From: Clostridia bacterium
GTDB taxonomy: Bacteria; Bacillota; Clostridia; Oscillospirales; Acutalibacteraceae
Direction of reading: 5' to 3'
NCBI GenBank assembly: GCA_017416485.1
Contig: JAFQCH010000005.1
Location: 34,031 to 98,030 of the forward strand
DNA: 64,000 nt
A program made the translations under genes and the position numbers. The notes below the pieces were generated by a model. It was not told where the DNA came from. It worked only from the letters and a program-made list of their open reading frames with translations, and made no database searches. Of the stretch, positions 8,054-16,907 are shown piece by piece. Each line of letters starts with the position of its first letter. Positions within the stretch are counted from its first letter, which is position 1.

Positions 8054-10315
8054 TTGTGTTACCTCGTTTCTTGTTTTTTGTTTCATTTTTTTATCTTTTT
8101 TGGTGGTGTGAATGTTGCAAAGATTGAGCCGCAGTGCATTGGAAACCACGCAAAAACTCGACAGGCTCATAGCCGCCGCACCGATCATGGGATTGAGTGT
8201 CACTCCCGCCCACACCAAAGCACCTGCCGCAACGGGAATGCACACGACATTGTAGAAAAATGCCCAAAACAGATTCCCGTGAATGGTTCGCAGTGCCGCA
8301 CGGCTGAGTCTGATTGCCGCAGACACATCACTCAATCTGCTGTTCACAAGAACAATGTCTGCCGCGTCTATGGCAACATCCGTGCCTGCGCCGATTGCAA
8401 TGCCGATGTCGGCACGTGTCAATGCGGGGGCATCGTTGATGCCGTCACCTACCATGGTGACTTTACCTTCTTTTTGCAAACGGGCGATGGCGGCTTCTTT
8501 GCCGTCCGGCTTTACCTCGGCAATCACTTCGTCCGTGCCGACCTGTTTGCCGATGGCTTCGGCGGTCATCTTGTTGTCACCCGTCAGCATAACAACACGG
8601 ATTCCCATGTTTTTAAGCTCTTTAACGGCTTTTGCGCTGTCTTCTTTGATTTGGTCTGCAATGGCAATGATGCCAAGCATTTTTCCACCTTTTGCAAAGA
8701 AAACGGCGGTTTTGCCTTCCGTTGCAAACTGATTTGCTTTTTGCGCAAGGGCTACGGGGATTTGGGCATATTTTTTAACAAAATCCGCATTGCCGCCGCA
8801 AACGGTTTCATTGTGTATTTTTGCAATCAATCCCCCACCGGGGAAAACCTCAAAATCCGAAGTTTGCAAAGCGGAAAGTTTGTTTTCTTCTCCGTATTTC
8901 ACAATGGCCTTTGCCAACGGATGCTCGCTTTTGATTTCAAGGCTGTATGCAATCTGCAAGAGTTCGCTGTCGCCCGCAATATCCGTCACTTCGGGTTCGC
9001 CTTTGGTGACAGTGCCCGTTTTGTCGAGCGCGACAATTTCCGTTTTTCCTGCCTTCTCAAGCGCGGTTGCTGTTTTAAAAAGGATTCCGTTCTTTGCGCC
9101 CTTGCCGTTCCCGACCATAATGGCAACGGGGGTTGCAAGCCCGAGCGCACACGGGCAACTGATCACAAGCACCGAAATTGCTCTTGTCAGCGCAAAGCCT
9201 ACGGTTTCGCCGAGCAGAAGCCATATAACCAGAACAACTGCCGCAATGCCCATCACGATCGGAACAAAAATCCCGGAAACCTTATCGGCAATTTTGGCAA
9301 TGGGGGCTTTGGTTGCCGCCGCATCGCTTACCATACGGATAATCTGTGCAAGGGTTGTGTCTTCACCGATTCGCGTGGCTTCGCATTTTATAAATCCCGA
9401 ACGGTTGATTGTTGCGGCAGTGACGGTATCTCCGATTTGTTTTTCAACGGGAATGCTTTCTCCCGTCAGGGCGGATTCATCCACTGCGCTGTGGCCGTCT
9501 GTCACAATGCCGTCCGCGGGAATGCTTTCACCGGGACGCACGGCAAAAATATCGCCTTTTTGCACCTTTTCCACGGGAATGATTTGTTCCGTGCCGTCAC
9601 GGATGACGGTTGCTGTTTTCGGCGCAAGGCGCATAAGACTTTTCAGTGCATCGGTGGTTTTGCCTTTTGACCTTGCCTCCAACATTTTGCCGAGTGTAAT
9701 CAACGCAAGAATCATGGCCGCCGATTCAAAATAAAATTCATGCAGCCAATGCGCGGGTGTTTCGGAGGCGGTCATGGCAAGCAAGGCATAAACACTGTAA
9801 CCAAAAGAAGCCCCCGAACCGAGTGCAACCAGCGTATCCATGTTCGGTGCGCGGTGCAAAAGCCCTTTGAAGCCGTTTACAAAGAACTTTTTGTTGATAA
9901 CCATCACAATGCCCGCCAACAGCATTTGCAAAATGCCGATGGCAACAGGATTATTCTGTAAAAATGCGGGTAAAGGAAAATCCCACATCGTGTGCCCCAT
10001 AGACAAATACATCAGCAAAAGCACAAAGAAAAGGGAAGCCACCAGCCTTTTGAAAAGCACGGGTGTTTCTTTGTCGGTCAGCACATCGCGTTCGGCAACA
10101 GTCACCGTTTTGGCGGTGCCTTTTTTTGCCGCATCGTAGCCTGCATTGCGTACGGCAGCTATAACAGATTGTTCACTTGCAGTGCCCTCTACGCCCATGG
10201 AATTGGTAAGTAAGTTTACCGAACAGGCGGTTACTCCGGTAACGCTCAAAACGGCTTTTTCAACTCTTGCACTGCATGCCGCACAGCTCATGCCGCTTAC
10301 ATTGTATTGTTCCAT
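7844..10315 (-). CDS. copA: Copper-exporting P1B-type ATPase with N- and C-terminal heavy-metal domains
   Basis: 823 residues. Order of parts: heavy-metal-associated domain with [11 protein letters not shown] (residues 8-18), membrane helices, actuator domain with DESALTGES, the CPC metal-transport motif in [12 protein letters not shown], the phosphorylation motif [13 protein letters not shown] of the nucleotide domain, hinge [10 protein letters not shown], and last helices. A second heavy-metal domain with [11 protein letters not shown] fills the last 70 residues. CPC marks a Cu+/Ag+ exporter. A C-terminal chaperone-like domain is unusual, since CopA proteins usually carry such domains at the N terminus. 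AAAGGAGA precedes the ATG. It lies 51 bases after a DUF436 gene, possibly in one transcript. No CsoR or CopY gene is visible nearby. Confidence 0.95.
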   Translation of the reverse strand: MEQYNVSGMSCAACSARVEKAVLSVTGVTACSVNLLTNSMGVEGTASEQSVIAAVRNAGYDAAKKGTAKTVTVAERDVLTDKETPVLFKRLVASLFFVLLLMYLSMGHTMWDFPLPAFLQNNPVAIGILQMLLAGIVMVINKKFFVNGFKGLLHRAPNMDTLVALGSGASFGYSVYALLAMTASETPAHWLHEFYFESAAMILALITLGKMLEARSKGKTTDALKSLMRLAPKTATVIRDGTEQIIPVEKVQKGDIFAVRPGESIPADGIVTDGHSAVDESALTGESIPVEKQIGDTVTAATINRSGFIKCEATRIGEDTTLAQIIRMVSDAAATKAPIAKIADKVSGIFVPIVMGIAAVVLVIWLLLGETVGFALTRAISVLVISCPCALGLATPVAIMVGNGKGAKNGILFKTATALEKAGKTEIVALDKTGTVTKGEPEVTDIAGDSELLQIAYSLEIKSEHPLAKAIVKYGEENKLSALQTSDFEVFPGGGLIAKIHNETVCGGNADFVKKYAQIPVALAQKANQFATEGKTAVFFAKGGKMLGIIAIADQIKEDSAKAVKELKNMGIRVVMLTGDNKMTAEAIGKQVGTDEVIAEVKPDGKEAAIARLQKEGKVTMVGDGINDAPALTRADIGIAIGAGTDVAIDAADIVLVNSRLSDVSAAIRLSRAALRTIHGNLFWAFFYNVVCIPVAAGALVWAGVTLNPMIGAAAMSLSSFCVVSNALRLNLCNIHTTKKDKKMKQKTRNEVTQMEKTIKIEGMMCPHCEARVKQLLESTDGVAAAVVSHTAGTAVVTLNTLVADDVLAKVITDNGYQVIEIV

Positions 10316-10366
10316 GACAGATTCTCCTTTCTTTCATAAATAGCCGCAATGTTTGTTTTTTAATTA

Positions 10367-10912
10367 TTACAGCATATTCTCATCATACACGGCTCTTGCG
10401 CCGCCGATGAATTTGGGTCTTGTGCGGGCTGCAAGCACCATTGCTTCGCCGATTCTGTTGTTTTCCAGCCGCAAAGGGACTGCCACCTTTTTCAGGTGCA
10501 TGCCGATCATCGTAAATCCGATATCAAGCCCCGCATCCGCTTTGATTTCTTCAACGGCAATCGGGTCATTGAAATTTTCGTACGCTTTTGCGGCAAGCGA
10601 ACCGCCCGCTTTGGGTTGCGGAATCACGCTGACAGGCTCTGCAAACGGAATTGCATTACGTTCGGTGATGATAGCACGGTTCAGATGCTCACAGCACTGC
10701 ACGGCAAGAAACAGATTCTTGCTTTTTGCAAAATCGTGTAAAGCGCTGAAGATTTCACCCGCCGTATCGGGATTGGAATTGGTTCCGATAACCGAGCCGA
10801 CCACCTCACTGGTGGAACAGCCGACCACCACAATGTTCCCGGCCTGTAACTTTGCTTTTTCGCAAAGCTCCGCAATGGCGGCTTGTGTTTGTTCGTAAAT
10901 TGATTGATTCAT
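10367..10912 (-). CDS. DUF436 / TIGR01440 family protein (YwlG-like)
   Basis: 181 residues, full length for the family. The VVGCSTSEVVGSVIGTNS segment near residue 28 and the AVQCCEHLNRA segment near 95 are conserved in TIGR01440 proteins such as B. subtilis YwlG. These are soluble proteins of unknown biochemical role; conserved Cys and Glu residues suggest a metal or thiol function. copA starts 51 bases downstream on the same strand, so the two may be co-transcribed, though no functional link is known. Confidence 0.85.
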   Translation of the reverse strand: MNQSIYEQTQAAIAELCEKAKLQAGNIVVVGCSTSEVVGSVIGTNSNPDTAGEIFSALHDFAKSKNLFLAVQCCEHLNRAIITERNAIPFAEPVSVIPQPKAGGSLAAKAYENFNDPIAVEEIKADAGLDIGFTMIGMHLKKVAVPLRLENNRIGEAMVLAARTRPKFIGGARAVYDENML

Positions 10913-10973
10913 AAGTGTATCCTTTATAACAAAAATCAGTTTTGTTTATTATACAACATACCCTGTTAAAAAT

Positions 10974-11008
10974 GCAACTCCTTCGGCAAAAACCGAAGGA
11001 GTTTTTTG
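10974..11008. terminator. Terminator between XRE regulator and DUF436 gene
   Basis: Perfect 11-bp stem AACTCCTTCGG / CCGAAGGAGTT. The T-run is on the plus side. On the minus strand, where the XRE gene ends at 11010, the tail GCATTTTTAAC is weaker. Confidence 0.65.
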
Positions 11009-11009
11009 T

Positions 11010-11633
11010 TCAATCGTCCGCTTTTTCTTTTTTGATCGCTTTTTTCTGCCATGTTCTTTTGCGGCACTGCGGACAGCGCAAATATCTTGTTCTGCCCATG
11101 TGCATGGCAAGGTTGACCGCCTTGAATGTCGGCACATAACGGTAACCGCAGGCTTTGCATTCGTAATAGCCTGCAATCTGCTCGATCTTCAATGCGAAGC
11201 CGAAACCGACAATGCAGGGAATGAAGCCCGAAAATGCAAGCACGGTTCTTTGCCATTCTTCCATCGGCAGCAGTGAACCGATGATGATCGGCACAAACAA
11301 AATAATGAGTGACAAAATGCCGACCACCCATTCAATGCGAAGTAAATTCCGGTCGCTTTGCTCCTTTTGACGGATGATTTCAAGCATGTTTTTTTCTGCC
11401 TCTTTGTTGTAGTTGTTCATTGTAATGACCTCCCCTGATAATAAATCGTTTACACTGATTTCAAGAATTGCACACAGCCCGAGCATGATGGATGAATCGG
11501 GCATGGTTTTTCCCGTTTCCCATTTGGACACGGCTCTGTCTGTGATGTTCAGTTTTTCTGCCAATTGCATTTGTGTCAGATTTTTCTTTTTTCTGCATTC
11601 GGCTATGAATCTGCCGATTTTTATCTGATCCAT
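11010..11633 (-). CDS. XRE family regulator with two membrane helices and C-terminal zinc ribbon
   Basis: 207 residues. Residues 1-65 form a helix-turn-helix (LTQMQLAEKLNITDRAVSKW). Two hydrophobic helices follow at about 100-120 and 130-150. A ribbon-like end has CKACGY and CPQCRK pairs. Membrane-bound XRE proteins of this layout occur widely in Firmicutes, but the signal sensed is unknown. The ATG at 11633 follows AAAGGAGG at ideal distance; the longer reading frame has no such site. It lies downstream of a small lipoprotein/membrane protein pair, separated from it by a 12-bp inverted repeat. Confidence 0.85.
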   Translation of the reverse strand: MDQIKIGRFIAECRKKKNLTQMQLAEKLNITDRAVSKWETGKTMPDSSIMLGLCAILEISVNDLLSGEVITMNNYNKEAEKNMLEIIRQKEQSDRNLLRIEWVVGILSLIILFVPIIIGSLLPMEEWQRTVLAFSGFIPCIVGFGFALKIEQIAGYYECKACGYRYVPTFKAVNLAMHMGRTRYLRCPQCRKRTWQKKAIKKEKADD

Positions 11634-11686
11634 GTGTTGCCTCCTTTCGATTTCAGTATACCTGCCCGAAGGCACAAAATAAACAC

Positions 11687-11721
11687 ACCAACGGTTGAAT
11701 GGGGAGATATCAACCGTTGGT
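11687..11721 (-). terminator. Perfect inverted repeat, probable terminator of the 11.7-12.4 kb pair
   Basis: ACCAACGGTTGA / TCAACCGTTGGT, 12 bp perfect, loop of 11. It lies just after the minus-strand gene ending at 11753 and just before the XRE gene ribosome site. The T-tract on the minus side is loose (GTGTTTATTTT), so an operator role for the XRE protein is an alternative. Confidence 0.5.
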
Positions 11722-11752
11722 AGAGCAAAAATTTTAACCGCAAAACAAGAAT

Positions 11753-12061
11753 TTACAACCCGGTTAAAGGCTTTTCGATGTTATAGCCGTCGGTTTCTGT
11801 GTATGACATCCCGACAGTGCCGATGGGGAAATAGTGAATGGTGTAATATGCCTTTTGAGATTCAATAAAATCAATCGTCACAAAAACAGGCACCAATGGA
11901 ACAGTCTTTGAATAGAATCCTTTTGCCTGATTTTCGATTGCTTCGATGTAATGTGCAGGGATATCAGTTTTGTTTACAAGAAAAGGATTGAAAGTCAAAA
12001 TACAAAGCCCTGTAATCAGTATGATCGTTGAAACAACGGCAATGATAAACTTTTTCTTCAC
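11753..12061 (-). CDS. Small membrane-anchored protein, unknown
   Basis: About 102 residues with one N-terminal membrane helix (residues 4-25) and an extracellular or periplasm-facing remainder. No family recognised. The GTG at 12061 is preceded by AGGAGGTG at good spacing; the longer open frame has no ribosome site. It starts 20 bases after the lipoprotein gene upstream, so the two are probably co-transcribed and may act together at the cell surface. Confidence 0.7.
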   Translation of the reverse strand: MKKKFIIAVVSTIILITGLCILTFNPFLVNKTDIPAHYIEAIENQAKGFYSKTVPLVPVFVTIDFIESQKAYYTIHYFPIGTVGMSYTETDGYNIEKPLTGL

Positions 12062-12081
12062 AGTGGCACCTCCTGAAAAAT

Positions 12082-12384
12082 TTACGGCTGTTCTTTTTTG
12101 TAGAATGCACCTTCCCAATCCCAAAGGGTATAAATATACTCGGTTTCTGAATCACCCTTGACAGTATAAACCTTCATTGTGATATTTGTATTTGATACCT
12201 TACCAAGATATTTCCCTTTGTCTGCATTGCTGTAGCCGCTGTTGTGCTCCCGAATATATGTTACATCATCAATGATAATCAATTCGTTTTCTGCACCGCT
12301 GATTTTTCCGATCGTATTCCCGGTACAGGCGGAAAAACACAAAAGACAAACCAGAACAATTGCAACAGCAGTCAGCCTTTTCAT
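12082..12384 (-). CDS. Small lipoprotein, unknown
   Basis: 100 residues. Residues 1-20 are a signal peptide with lipobox FSAC, so the protein is lipid-anchored outside the membrane. The mature part is about 80 residues, predicted mostly strand, with several Tyr and Thr. No family recognised. It is the first gene of a pair with the membrane protein at 11753-12061. Confidence 0.75.
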   Translation of the reverse strand: MKRLTAVAIVLVCLLCFSACTGNTIGKISGAENELIIIDDVTYIREHNSGYSNADKGKYLGKVSNTNITMKVYTVKGDSETEYIYTLWDWEGAFYKKEQP

Positions 12385-12527
12385 AGAATCACGCCCTTTT
12401 AATAAATTTGACTGATAATGTGATTATAGCATCAAGGTATAATCATTTCTATCTTTTTGTTTAAATCAATTCCCGTTTTTATTCAAAAGAATATTGGGAA
12501 TTTTTTTGCATTTCAGGCTTAATTATG

Positions 12528-12556
12528 TTGAATTTCTGTGTGGTATATGATACAAT
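12528..12556 (+). promoter_or_regulatory. Sigma-A type promoter of the BECR-like gene
   Basis: TTGAAT at 12528-12533, 17-base spacer, TACAAT at 12551-12556. The ATG of the following gene lies 22 bases after the -10 box, with GAGGGA between. Confidence 0.75.
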
Positions 12557-12578
12557 ATAAATGTGAAGAGGGAATTGT

Positions 12579-12959
12579 ATGGAGTATCAGTACATAGGAA
12601 AACTGAATATTGGACCATTAGAGGACGAGTTTGGTTCTTTGGCAACTGATGAACTTATATTGACGCAAGAGCGAGACGATCATATAAAAGACCGTCACCA
12701 AGCCGATTATAAACTATTTCATAAATGTGTGTTTGATGTAATAAGTATTCCGGATTTAATACTTAAGGATGCCAAAAATAAGAATACTGTTATGTATATC
12801 AAATACATAGAAGAAACAAATGTCAATATTGTCATACGGCTTTCATTGGAAACAGAAGGTTCGAATTATAAGAATTCAATCATTACCTCATATCGTGTGG
12901 GTGCTAAGAATTTAAAAAGATTTGCAAAAAACAATAAAATACTTTACAAGAAAGAATAA
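12579..12959 (+). CDS. Small protein resembling phage-type BECR fold nucleases (PBECR-like)
   Basis: 126 residues. The pattern DHIKDRH near residue 34, IPDLILKD near 60, TVMYIKYI near 72 and SIITSYRV near 106 resembles the PBECR (phage Barnase-EndoU-ColicinE5/D-RelE-like) nuclease families, recognised here by eye only. Such domains usually cut RNA and occur in toxins and phage proteins. This one stands alone, with its own promoter, no signal peptide and no protein-coding antitoxin next to it. It is more AT-rich than its neighbours, suggesting transfer. The promoter of the structured RNA at 12978-13108 lies across its last codons. Function is inference. Confidence 0.55.
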   Translation: MEYQYIGKLNIGPLEDEFGSLATDELILTQERDDHIKDRHQADYKLFHKCVFDVISIPDLILKDAKNKNTVMYIKYIEETNVNIVIRLSLETEGSNYKNSIITSYRVGAKNLKRFAKNNKILYKKE

Positions 12960-12971
12960 TTGTGATATAAT
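12943..12971 (+). promoter_or_regulatory. Promoter of the structured RNA
   Basis: TTTACA at 12943-12948, 17-base spacer, TATAAT at 12966-12971. It overlaps the last codons of the upstream gene and predicts a start near 12978. Confidence 0.75.
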
Positions 12972-12977
12972 ACAATT

Positions 12978-13108
12978 ATACTGATATAAACGATTTGGAA
13001 GTAGAGAATGTGCTTCTACGCACCCTTTGGGTCAAAAGAAATGTGGGATTGGCACACCACCTGTAATCGTTTGGTAGGAGATGATGGATGTCATCTCCTA
13101 TTTTTTTG
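12978..13108 (+). ncRNA. Unidentified compact structured RNA with own promoter and terminator
   Basis: A roughly 130-nt transcription unit without an open reading frame. An 8-bp closing stem AAACGATT (12988-12995) / AATCGTTT (13065-13072) encloses hairpin 2 (GTAGA 13001-13005 / TCTAC 13015-13019), hairpin 3 (ACCC 13022-13025 / GGGT 13029-13032) and hairpin 4 (GTGG 13043-13046 / CCAC 13057-13060). TGTGC in loop 2 (13009-13013) is complementary to GCACA in loop 4 (13052-13056), allowing a kissing contact. A strong terminator follows. No riboswitch, 6S, SRP or tmRNA class was recognised. The next gene is on the other strand, so it is probably a free small RNA. Confidence 0.65.
13075..13107 (+). 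terminator. Terminator of the structured RNA
   Basis: 10-bp perfect stem TAGGAGATGA / TCATCTCCTA with loop TGGATG, followed by seven T. Confidence 0.88.
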
Positions 13109-13183
13109 TTGGTGTTTTAACATATACACCCTATACTTATCACAACAATAAGCATAGGGTGTATAATTGAGCTTACCTAAAGG

Positions 13184-15112
13184 TTATTCTTCCGTAATTT
13201 CCACCTTGAACATTGCCTTGTTCTGCGAAACGAACAGCTTTCCGCCGAGAACGCAGTCGAAATCTTTCACAATGATCTCCTGCGGAGGAACGACCGGGTA
13301 TTTTGCATTGTAGGAATCGTCCTTATGGTTTGCATTGACTTTGTTGAACAGATAATTGAAGCCGGGTCTGTAAACAAACAGGCCGTCAATTTCAATTCTC
13401 TGGGGCAGGTAGCAGGTGTAGCCGAAATCATGGTTTTCCGTATTGTTTGCATTGATAATATGGAGTGACACACCCGTGGGATAGAACTTGCAGTTGCGGA
13501 TAATCAGGTCGCCGTTCCATGTGGAACCGTAGTCTTCACGCAGGTCAACGAAATCCTGTGCCATAACGGTGGTGTTTTCAATCAGTGCCGTGCCACTGCC
13601 GATGATCTTGATGCCGTGGTGGCCGAGCACAGAGTTTTTCACCGTTGCATTCAGCACACCCTGATGGGCATCGAAACGCGAGAATGCACAGCCGTCATAC
13701 ACAAGATTCTTGCAATAGTTCGTGCCCGCAATGCCCCAGTAGTCACCGTCGGTGATGTCGTTGGTCTGGTTGCAGTTGATGAACTTTGCATTCACAGCCG
13801 TTGCGGCGCCGATGTCGTAGGTGCCCATCTGCACACTTGTTCCTGCCGAGCCGATTGTTGCATACTTCTTGTGGCCTGTAAATGTGCAGTTTTTGACTGT
13901 TACGTCAGCACAACACGAAAGGCTGACAAAAGCCGAATACGGAGCTCCCGTTTTGCCCTCGTTTTCAATATCGTGATACAGTCCGTCTATAACAGTATTG
14001 GAGCGTCTGACCTGAATGCCTCTTGTATAATAGGTATATTCGGACGGTGCTGCGTTTGCAAGGGTGGTAAAGCGACCGCCTTTGATGGTCAGCGTTTCGG
14101 TGTCAACGGGATAAACGGTTGCGCCTGTAATGGCATTAAAATCCCAGATGAGGGGAGTGGAGGCATCAATATTGCCGTCTGCATTCACAAGAATCACGTC
14201 GGACTGACTGCTGCCGGAGTTCTGGTTTGCACCTTTGCGGATGTATCTTTTTACGTTGGAATCGGTCAGCACCACAAGGCTTTTTCCTGCAAGAGTCGTG
14301 CCGATATTGGCGGCATCCATGGCAAGAGAAGAAGCGGTCTGTCCCGTGATCGGGTAGGATTCCTGCGACGGTGCCACATGGAAGATCCACGAATTTCTGT
14401 TTTCAACATCCGTGTCATCAATAATAAACCGTGCAGTTGACCAGTCGGTGTCGGTCATAATGCGTGCGGTTTTGCTTTTGCCGCTGATGTAGTAGGTCGC
14501 GGTTTCGTTTGCAAAAACGCGCAGCCCGTTTTCGTTTGCATATTCGTGGGTTGCAACGATGGCGGCAAAGTCATCCGTTTTGCCGTCACCCACGGCACCA
14601 AACTGTTCGTAAGTGACGAAATCTGTGAAAGTCTTGGTGTATTCATAGCCGTCCGCAAAGTCAAAACTGCCTTGTGCATTGAGCAGAACTTCATCAGCAA
14701 ATGCGGCGATACCTCTTGAAATGCCGATATTTTTACTGCCTGTAATGTAAACCTTACCGTTTTCCACTTTCAGTGTGAACATGTCGGTGTTATGCAGGCT
14801 TTCGCAAATCACAAAAGCCTTGTCAACATCCTTTTTGGACGTTGCCATTTTTTTGCCTGTTGCTTTGTAAATTTCGTTGGCCAATGCGTTCACGGCATTG
14901 TCAAACAGCGCGCCGTCAGCCTTTACAATACGGTATTCGTCAACGGAAACACCGCCCACCGTGATGTCCTCCAGCGGTCGCACAATATACGGGCTTTCGT
15001 AGTTGCCTTTGGCAAGCTGAATCTTCAGTTCCGCCGCATCGTAAGTCTGTGTGAACGGAGCAAAAAGCACGGAAAGGGCAGACAGGATGATGGCAATGAT
15101 TTTTTCAAACAT
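13184..15112 (-). CDS. Secreted right-handed beta-helix protein (pectate-lyase superfamily)
   Basis: 642 residues. An N-terminal signal peptide-like segment precedes a domain of about 150 residues. Then FGAVGDGKTDDFAAI near residue 170 opens a parallel beta-helix, as in polygalacturonases and pectate lyase-like (Pfam Pectate_lyase_3) proteins. The middle has repeated short strands with Asn/Asp-rich turns. It probably binds or cleaves a polysaccharide outside the cell. Residues about 60-160 resemble the N-terminal alpha/beta domain seen before catalytic domains in some glycosidases, but this is tentative. AGGGGGA precedes the ATG. It is a single gene converging with the small RNA unit. Confidence 0.78.
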   Translation of the reverse strand: MFEKIIAIILSALSVLFAPFTQTYDAAELKIQLAKGNYESPYIVRPLEDITVGGVSVDEYRIVKADGALFDNAVNALANEIYKATGKKMATSKKDVDKAFVICESLHNTDMFTLKVENGKVYITGSKNIGISRGIAAFADEVLLNAQGSFDFADGYEYTKTFTDFVTYEQFGAVGDGKTDDFAAIVATHEYANENGLRVFANETATYYISGKSKTARIMTDTDWSTARFIIDDTDVENRNSWIFHVAPSQESYPITGQTASSLAMDAANIGTTLAGKSLVVLTDSNVKRYIRKGANQNSGSSQSDVILVNADGNIDASTPLIWDFNAITGATVYPVDTETLTIKGGRFTTLANAAPSEYTYYTRGIQVRRSNTVIDGLYHDIENEGKTGAPYSAFVSLSCCADVTVKNCTFTGHKKYATIGSAGTSVQMGTYDIGAATAVNAKFINCNQTNDITDGDYWGIAGTNYCKNLVYDGCAFSRFDAHQGVLNATVKNSVLGHHGIKIIGSGTALIENTTVMAQDFVDLREDYGSTWNGDLIIRNCKFYPTGVSLHIINANNTENHDFGYTCYLPQRIEIDGLFVYRPGFNYLFNKVNANHKDDSYNAKYPVVPPQEIIVKDFDCVLGGKLFVSQNKAMFKVEITEE

Positions 15113-15149
15113 TTCTTAATCCCCCTCAAAAAGGTGTATTATATTTCCA

Positions 15150-15560
15150 TTATAGCATTGTAATTGCACCATTGCAATAGTTTTCAATGGCCTGCGACAC
15201 AAATTCTGCCGTGTCGTTACCGTGTTTGTTGATGTTTGCTTTGAATCGCTCGTCACACACATACATCTGTCCGAGCCCTGCCAGAATCTCGTTTGTGCAG
15301 TTGTAAAAATTGTTTGTAATATGATCCTGCAATCGTTTAACAAGGGTCAGTGCATCTTTGCTGTCAGGTGAGTTGCCGTCTTTTTTGCATTGTGCAAAGG
15401 CGGCAAAAACGGAATCCAAACCGACTGCTGCAGATCTGTATTTTTCATCCGTGTAAGCGGCAGTTTTTTGTTCGTGTTCCTTGTATGCGGCGGTATTGCC
15501 CCATTTTTCTTTTACTTCCTGCTTGTAATTTTCATATTCGTTTTTGTCAGATACGCCCAT
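15150..15560 (-). CDS. Stand-alone TipAS-like domain protein
   Basis: 136 residues, all matching the antibiotic-recognition domain of TipA: EKWGNTAAYKEHEQ near the start, HITNNFYNCTNEI in the middle and LGQMYVCDERF near the end. In TipA and SkgA the domain follows a MerR-type DNA-binding part; here that part is absent. Free TipAS proteins can bind and sequester thiopeptide-like compounds. The ATG at 15560 is preferred since AAAGGA lies upstream; in-frame starts at 15578 and 15587 lack a site. It diverges from an MFS transporter gene, so the two may form a small-molecule response pair. Confidence 0.85.
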   Translation of the reverse strand: MGVSDKNEYENYKQEVKEKWGNTAAYKEHEQKTAAYTDEKYRSAAVGLDSVFAAFAQCKKDGNSPDSKDALTLVKRLQDHITNNFYNCTNEILAGLGQMYVCDERFKANINKHGNDTAEFVSQAIENYCNGAITML

Positions 15561-15641
15561 AACACATTTTCCTTTCATATCGTACAAATCAGTTTTGCCA
15601 ACCCCATTTTACTACGTTTTTATAAAAAAACAAAGATGCAA

Positions 15642-15670
15642 TTGCATTGCTTTCCATTTAATGCTATCAT
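15642..15670 (+). promoter_or_regulatory. Promoter of the MFS transporter gene
   Basis: TTGCAT at 15642-15647 and TATCAT at 15665-15670, 17-base spacing. The ribosome site GGAG and the ATG at 15703 follow at a suitable distance. Confidence 0.6.
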
Positions 15671-15702
15671 ATTTTATAATAATTTTTCAAACGGAGATTT
15701 TT

Positions 15703-16866
15703 ATGACCGCTTTACTTATTGTAATTTACATCGTTTTTGTTTCGCTCGGCTTGCCCGACTCCATGTTCGGGGTTTCGTGGCCCGTGGTGCATGTGGAATT
15801 CGGCACGCCCGAAAGTTTTGCTTCCCTTTACAGCATCATCATCGGTGTCTGCACGGGCGGTGTCAGCTTTGTTGCAGGCAAACTCATCCGCCGATTCGGC
15901 ACGGGTAAGGTCACGCTTTTTTCAACCCTTCTCACAGCGCTCGGACTGGTCGGTATCAGCTTTGCACCGAACATTATTGTGATGATGATCTGCTCTGTGA
16001 TTATGGGCTACGGTGCGGGTGCGATCGATACCGGACTTAACAACTTCGTTTCGTTGCATTATAAAGCAAAGCACATGAACTGGCTGCATTGCTTCTGGGG
16101 GCTGGGTGTAACGATCAGCCCCATGATCATGTCTGCATTCCTCGGCGGTGACGGCACATGGCGCAACGGGTACCGTGTGATTGCATTGTTGCAATTTGCC
16201 ATTGCCATGGTGGTGCTTGCCACCCTAAAAAAATGGAATATCAAAAAAGAAGATGTTTCCGTCTCGGAAGATGAACAAAAGAATCTGCCCGAAAAAAGCC
16301 TTTTGCAACTTTTAAAAATCAAGGGCATCAAAACAAGCATTTTGTCGCTCGGGCTTTATTGCGGCGGTGAATTCCTGATCGGCACATGGGGCGCTACCTA
16401 TGCGGTGAATGTGTTTGCCGTTGCCCCCGAAGAAGCCGCAAAATGGGTGTCGCTCTATTACGGCGGTATCATGCTCGGCAGAATCATTTCGGGCTTTTTG
16501 TCCGAAAAACTGTCCGATAACACACTCATAAAAGGCGGCATGATTCTTGCTTTGGCGGGTATGCTCGTGCTGCTTCTGCCGATCGGTAAATATGCGCTTG
16601 TCGGTTTTCTTCTGATCGGCATCGGCTACGGCCCCGTTTTTCCGAGTGTGCTGCACGATATCCCCACGCGTTTCGGCACGGATTATTCGGCAGATATCAC
16701 AGGCTATCACATGGGCGGTGCGTATGCCACGGGCTTTGCCGTGCAATTGCTGTACGGTTTTGTCGCATCCGCAACCACGTTTACCATCACACCGTTTGTT
16801 CTTCTTATTCTTGGAGCCGGTGTCATCGGCGCAACACTTGTTACCTTGAAAACACTGAAACAATAA
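15703..16866 (+). CDS. MFS transporter
   Basis: 387 residues with about twelve membrane helices. GLPDSMFGVSWP in helix 1, FVAGKLIRRFGTGK as the conserved loop between helices 2 and 3, and MGYGAGAIDTGLNN resemble the FucP/FHS-like branch of the major facilitator superfamily. The reading frame extends upstream to 15544, but the ATG at 15703 with GGAG six bases before it and a promoter at 15642 is the better start. Substrate unknown: sugar uptake or efflux are both possible. It diverges from the TipAS protein gene, which may hint at efflux. Confidence 0.85.
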   Translation: MTALLIVIYIVFVSLGLPDSMFGVSWPVVHVEFGTPESFASLYSIIIGVCTGGVSFVAGKLIRRFGTGKVTLFSTLLTALGLVGISFAPNIIVMMICSVIMGYGAGAIDTGLNNFVSLHYKAKHMNWLHCFWGLGVTISPMIMSAFLGGDGTWRNGYRVIALLQFAIAMVVLATLKKWNIKKEDVSVSEDEQKNLPEKSLLQLLKIKGIKTSILSLGLYCGGEFLIGTWGATYAVNVFAVAPEEAAKWVSLYYGGIMLGRIISGFLSEKLSDNTLIKGGMILALAGMLVLLLPIGKYALVGFLLIGIGYGPVFPSVLHDIPTRFGTDYSADITGYHMGGAYATGFAVQLLYGFVASATTFTITPFVLLILGAGVIGATLVTLKTLKQ

Positions 16867-16907
16867 TTCATTGTCGGAGAGATGATATGAAAAACACGAT
16901 TTATTTG

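Noticed and set aside
7946..9670. 574-codon open frame opposite copA
   Set aside because: Cys/His/Asn-rich nonsense product antisense to a highly conserved ATPase; no start signals.
12978..13108. Riboswitch controlling a downstream gene
   Set aside because: The terminator ends the unit and the next gene lies on the opposite strand, so a cis-regulatory role is not supported.
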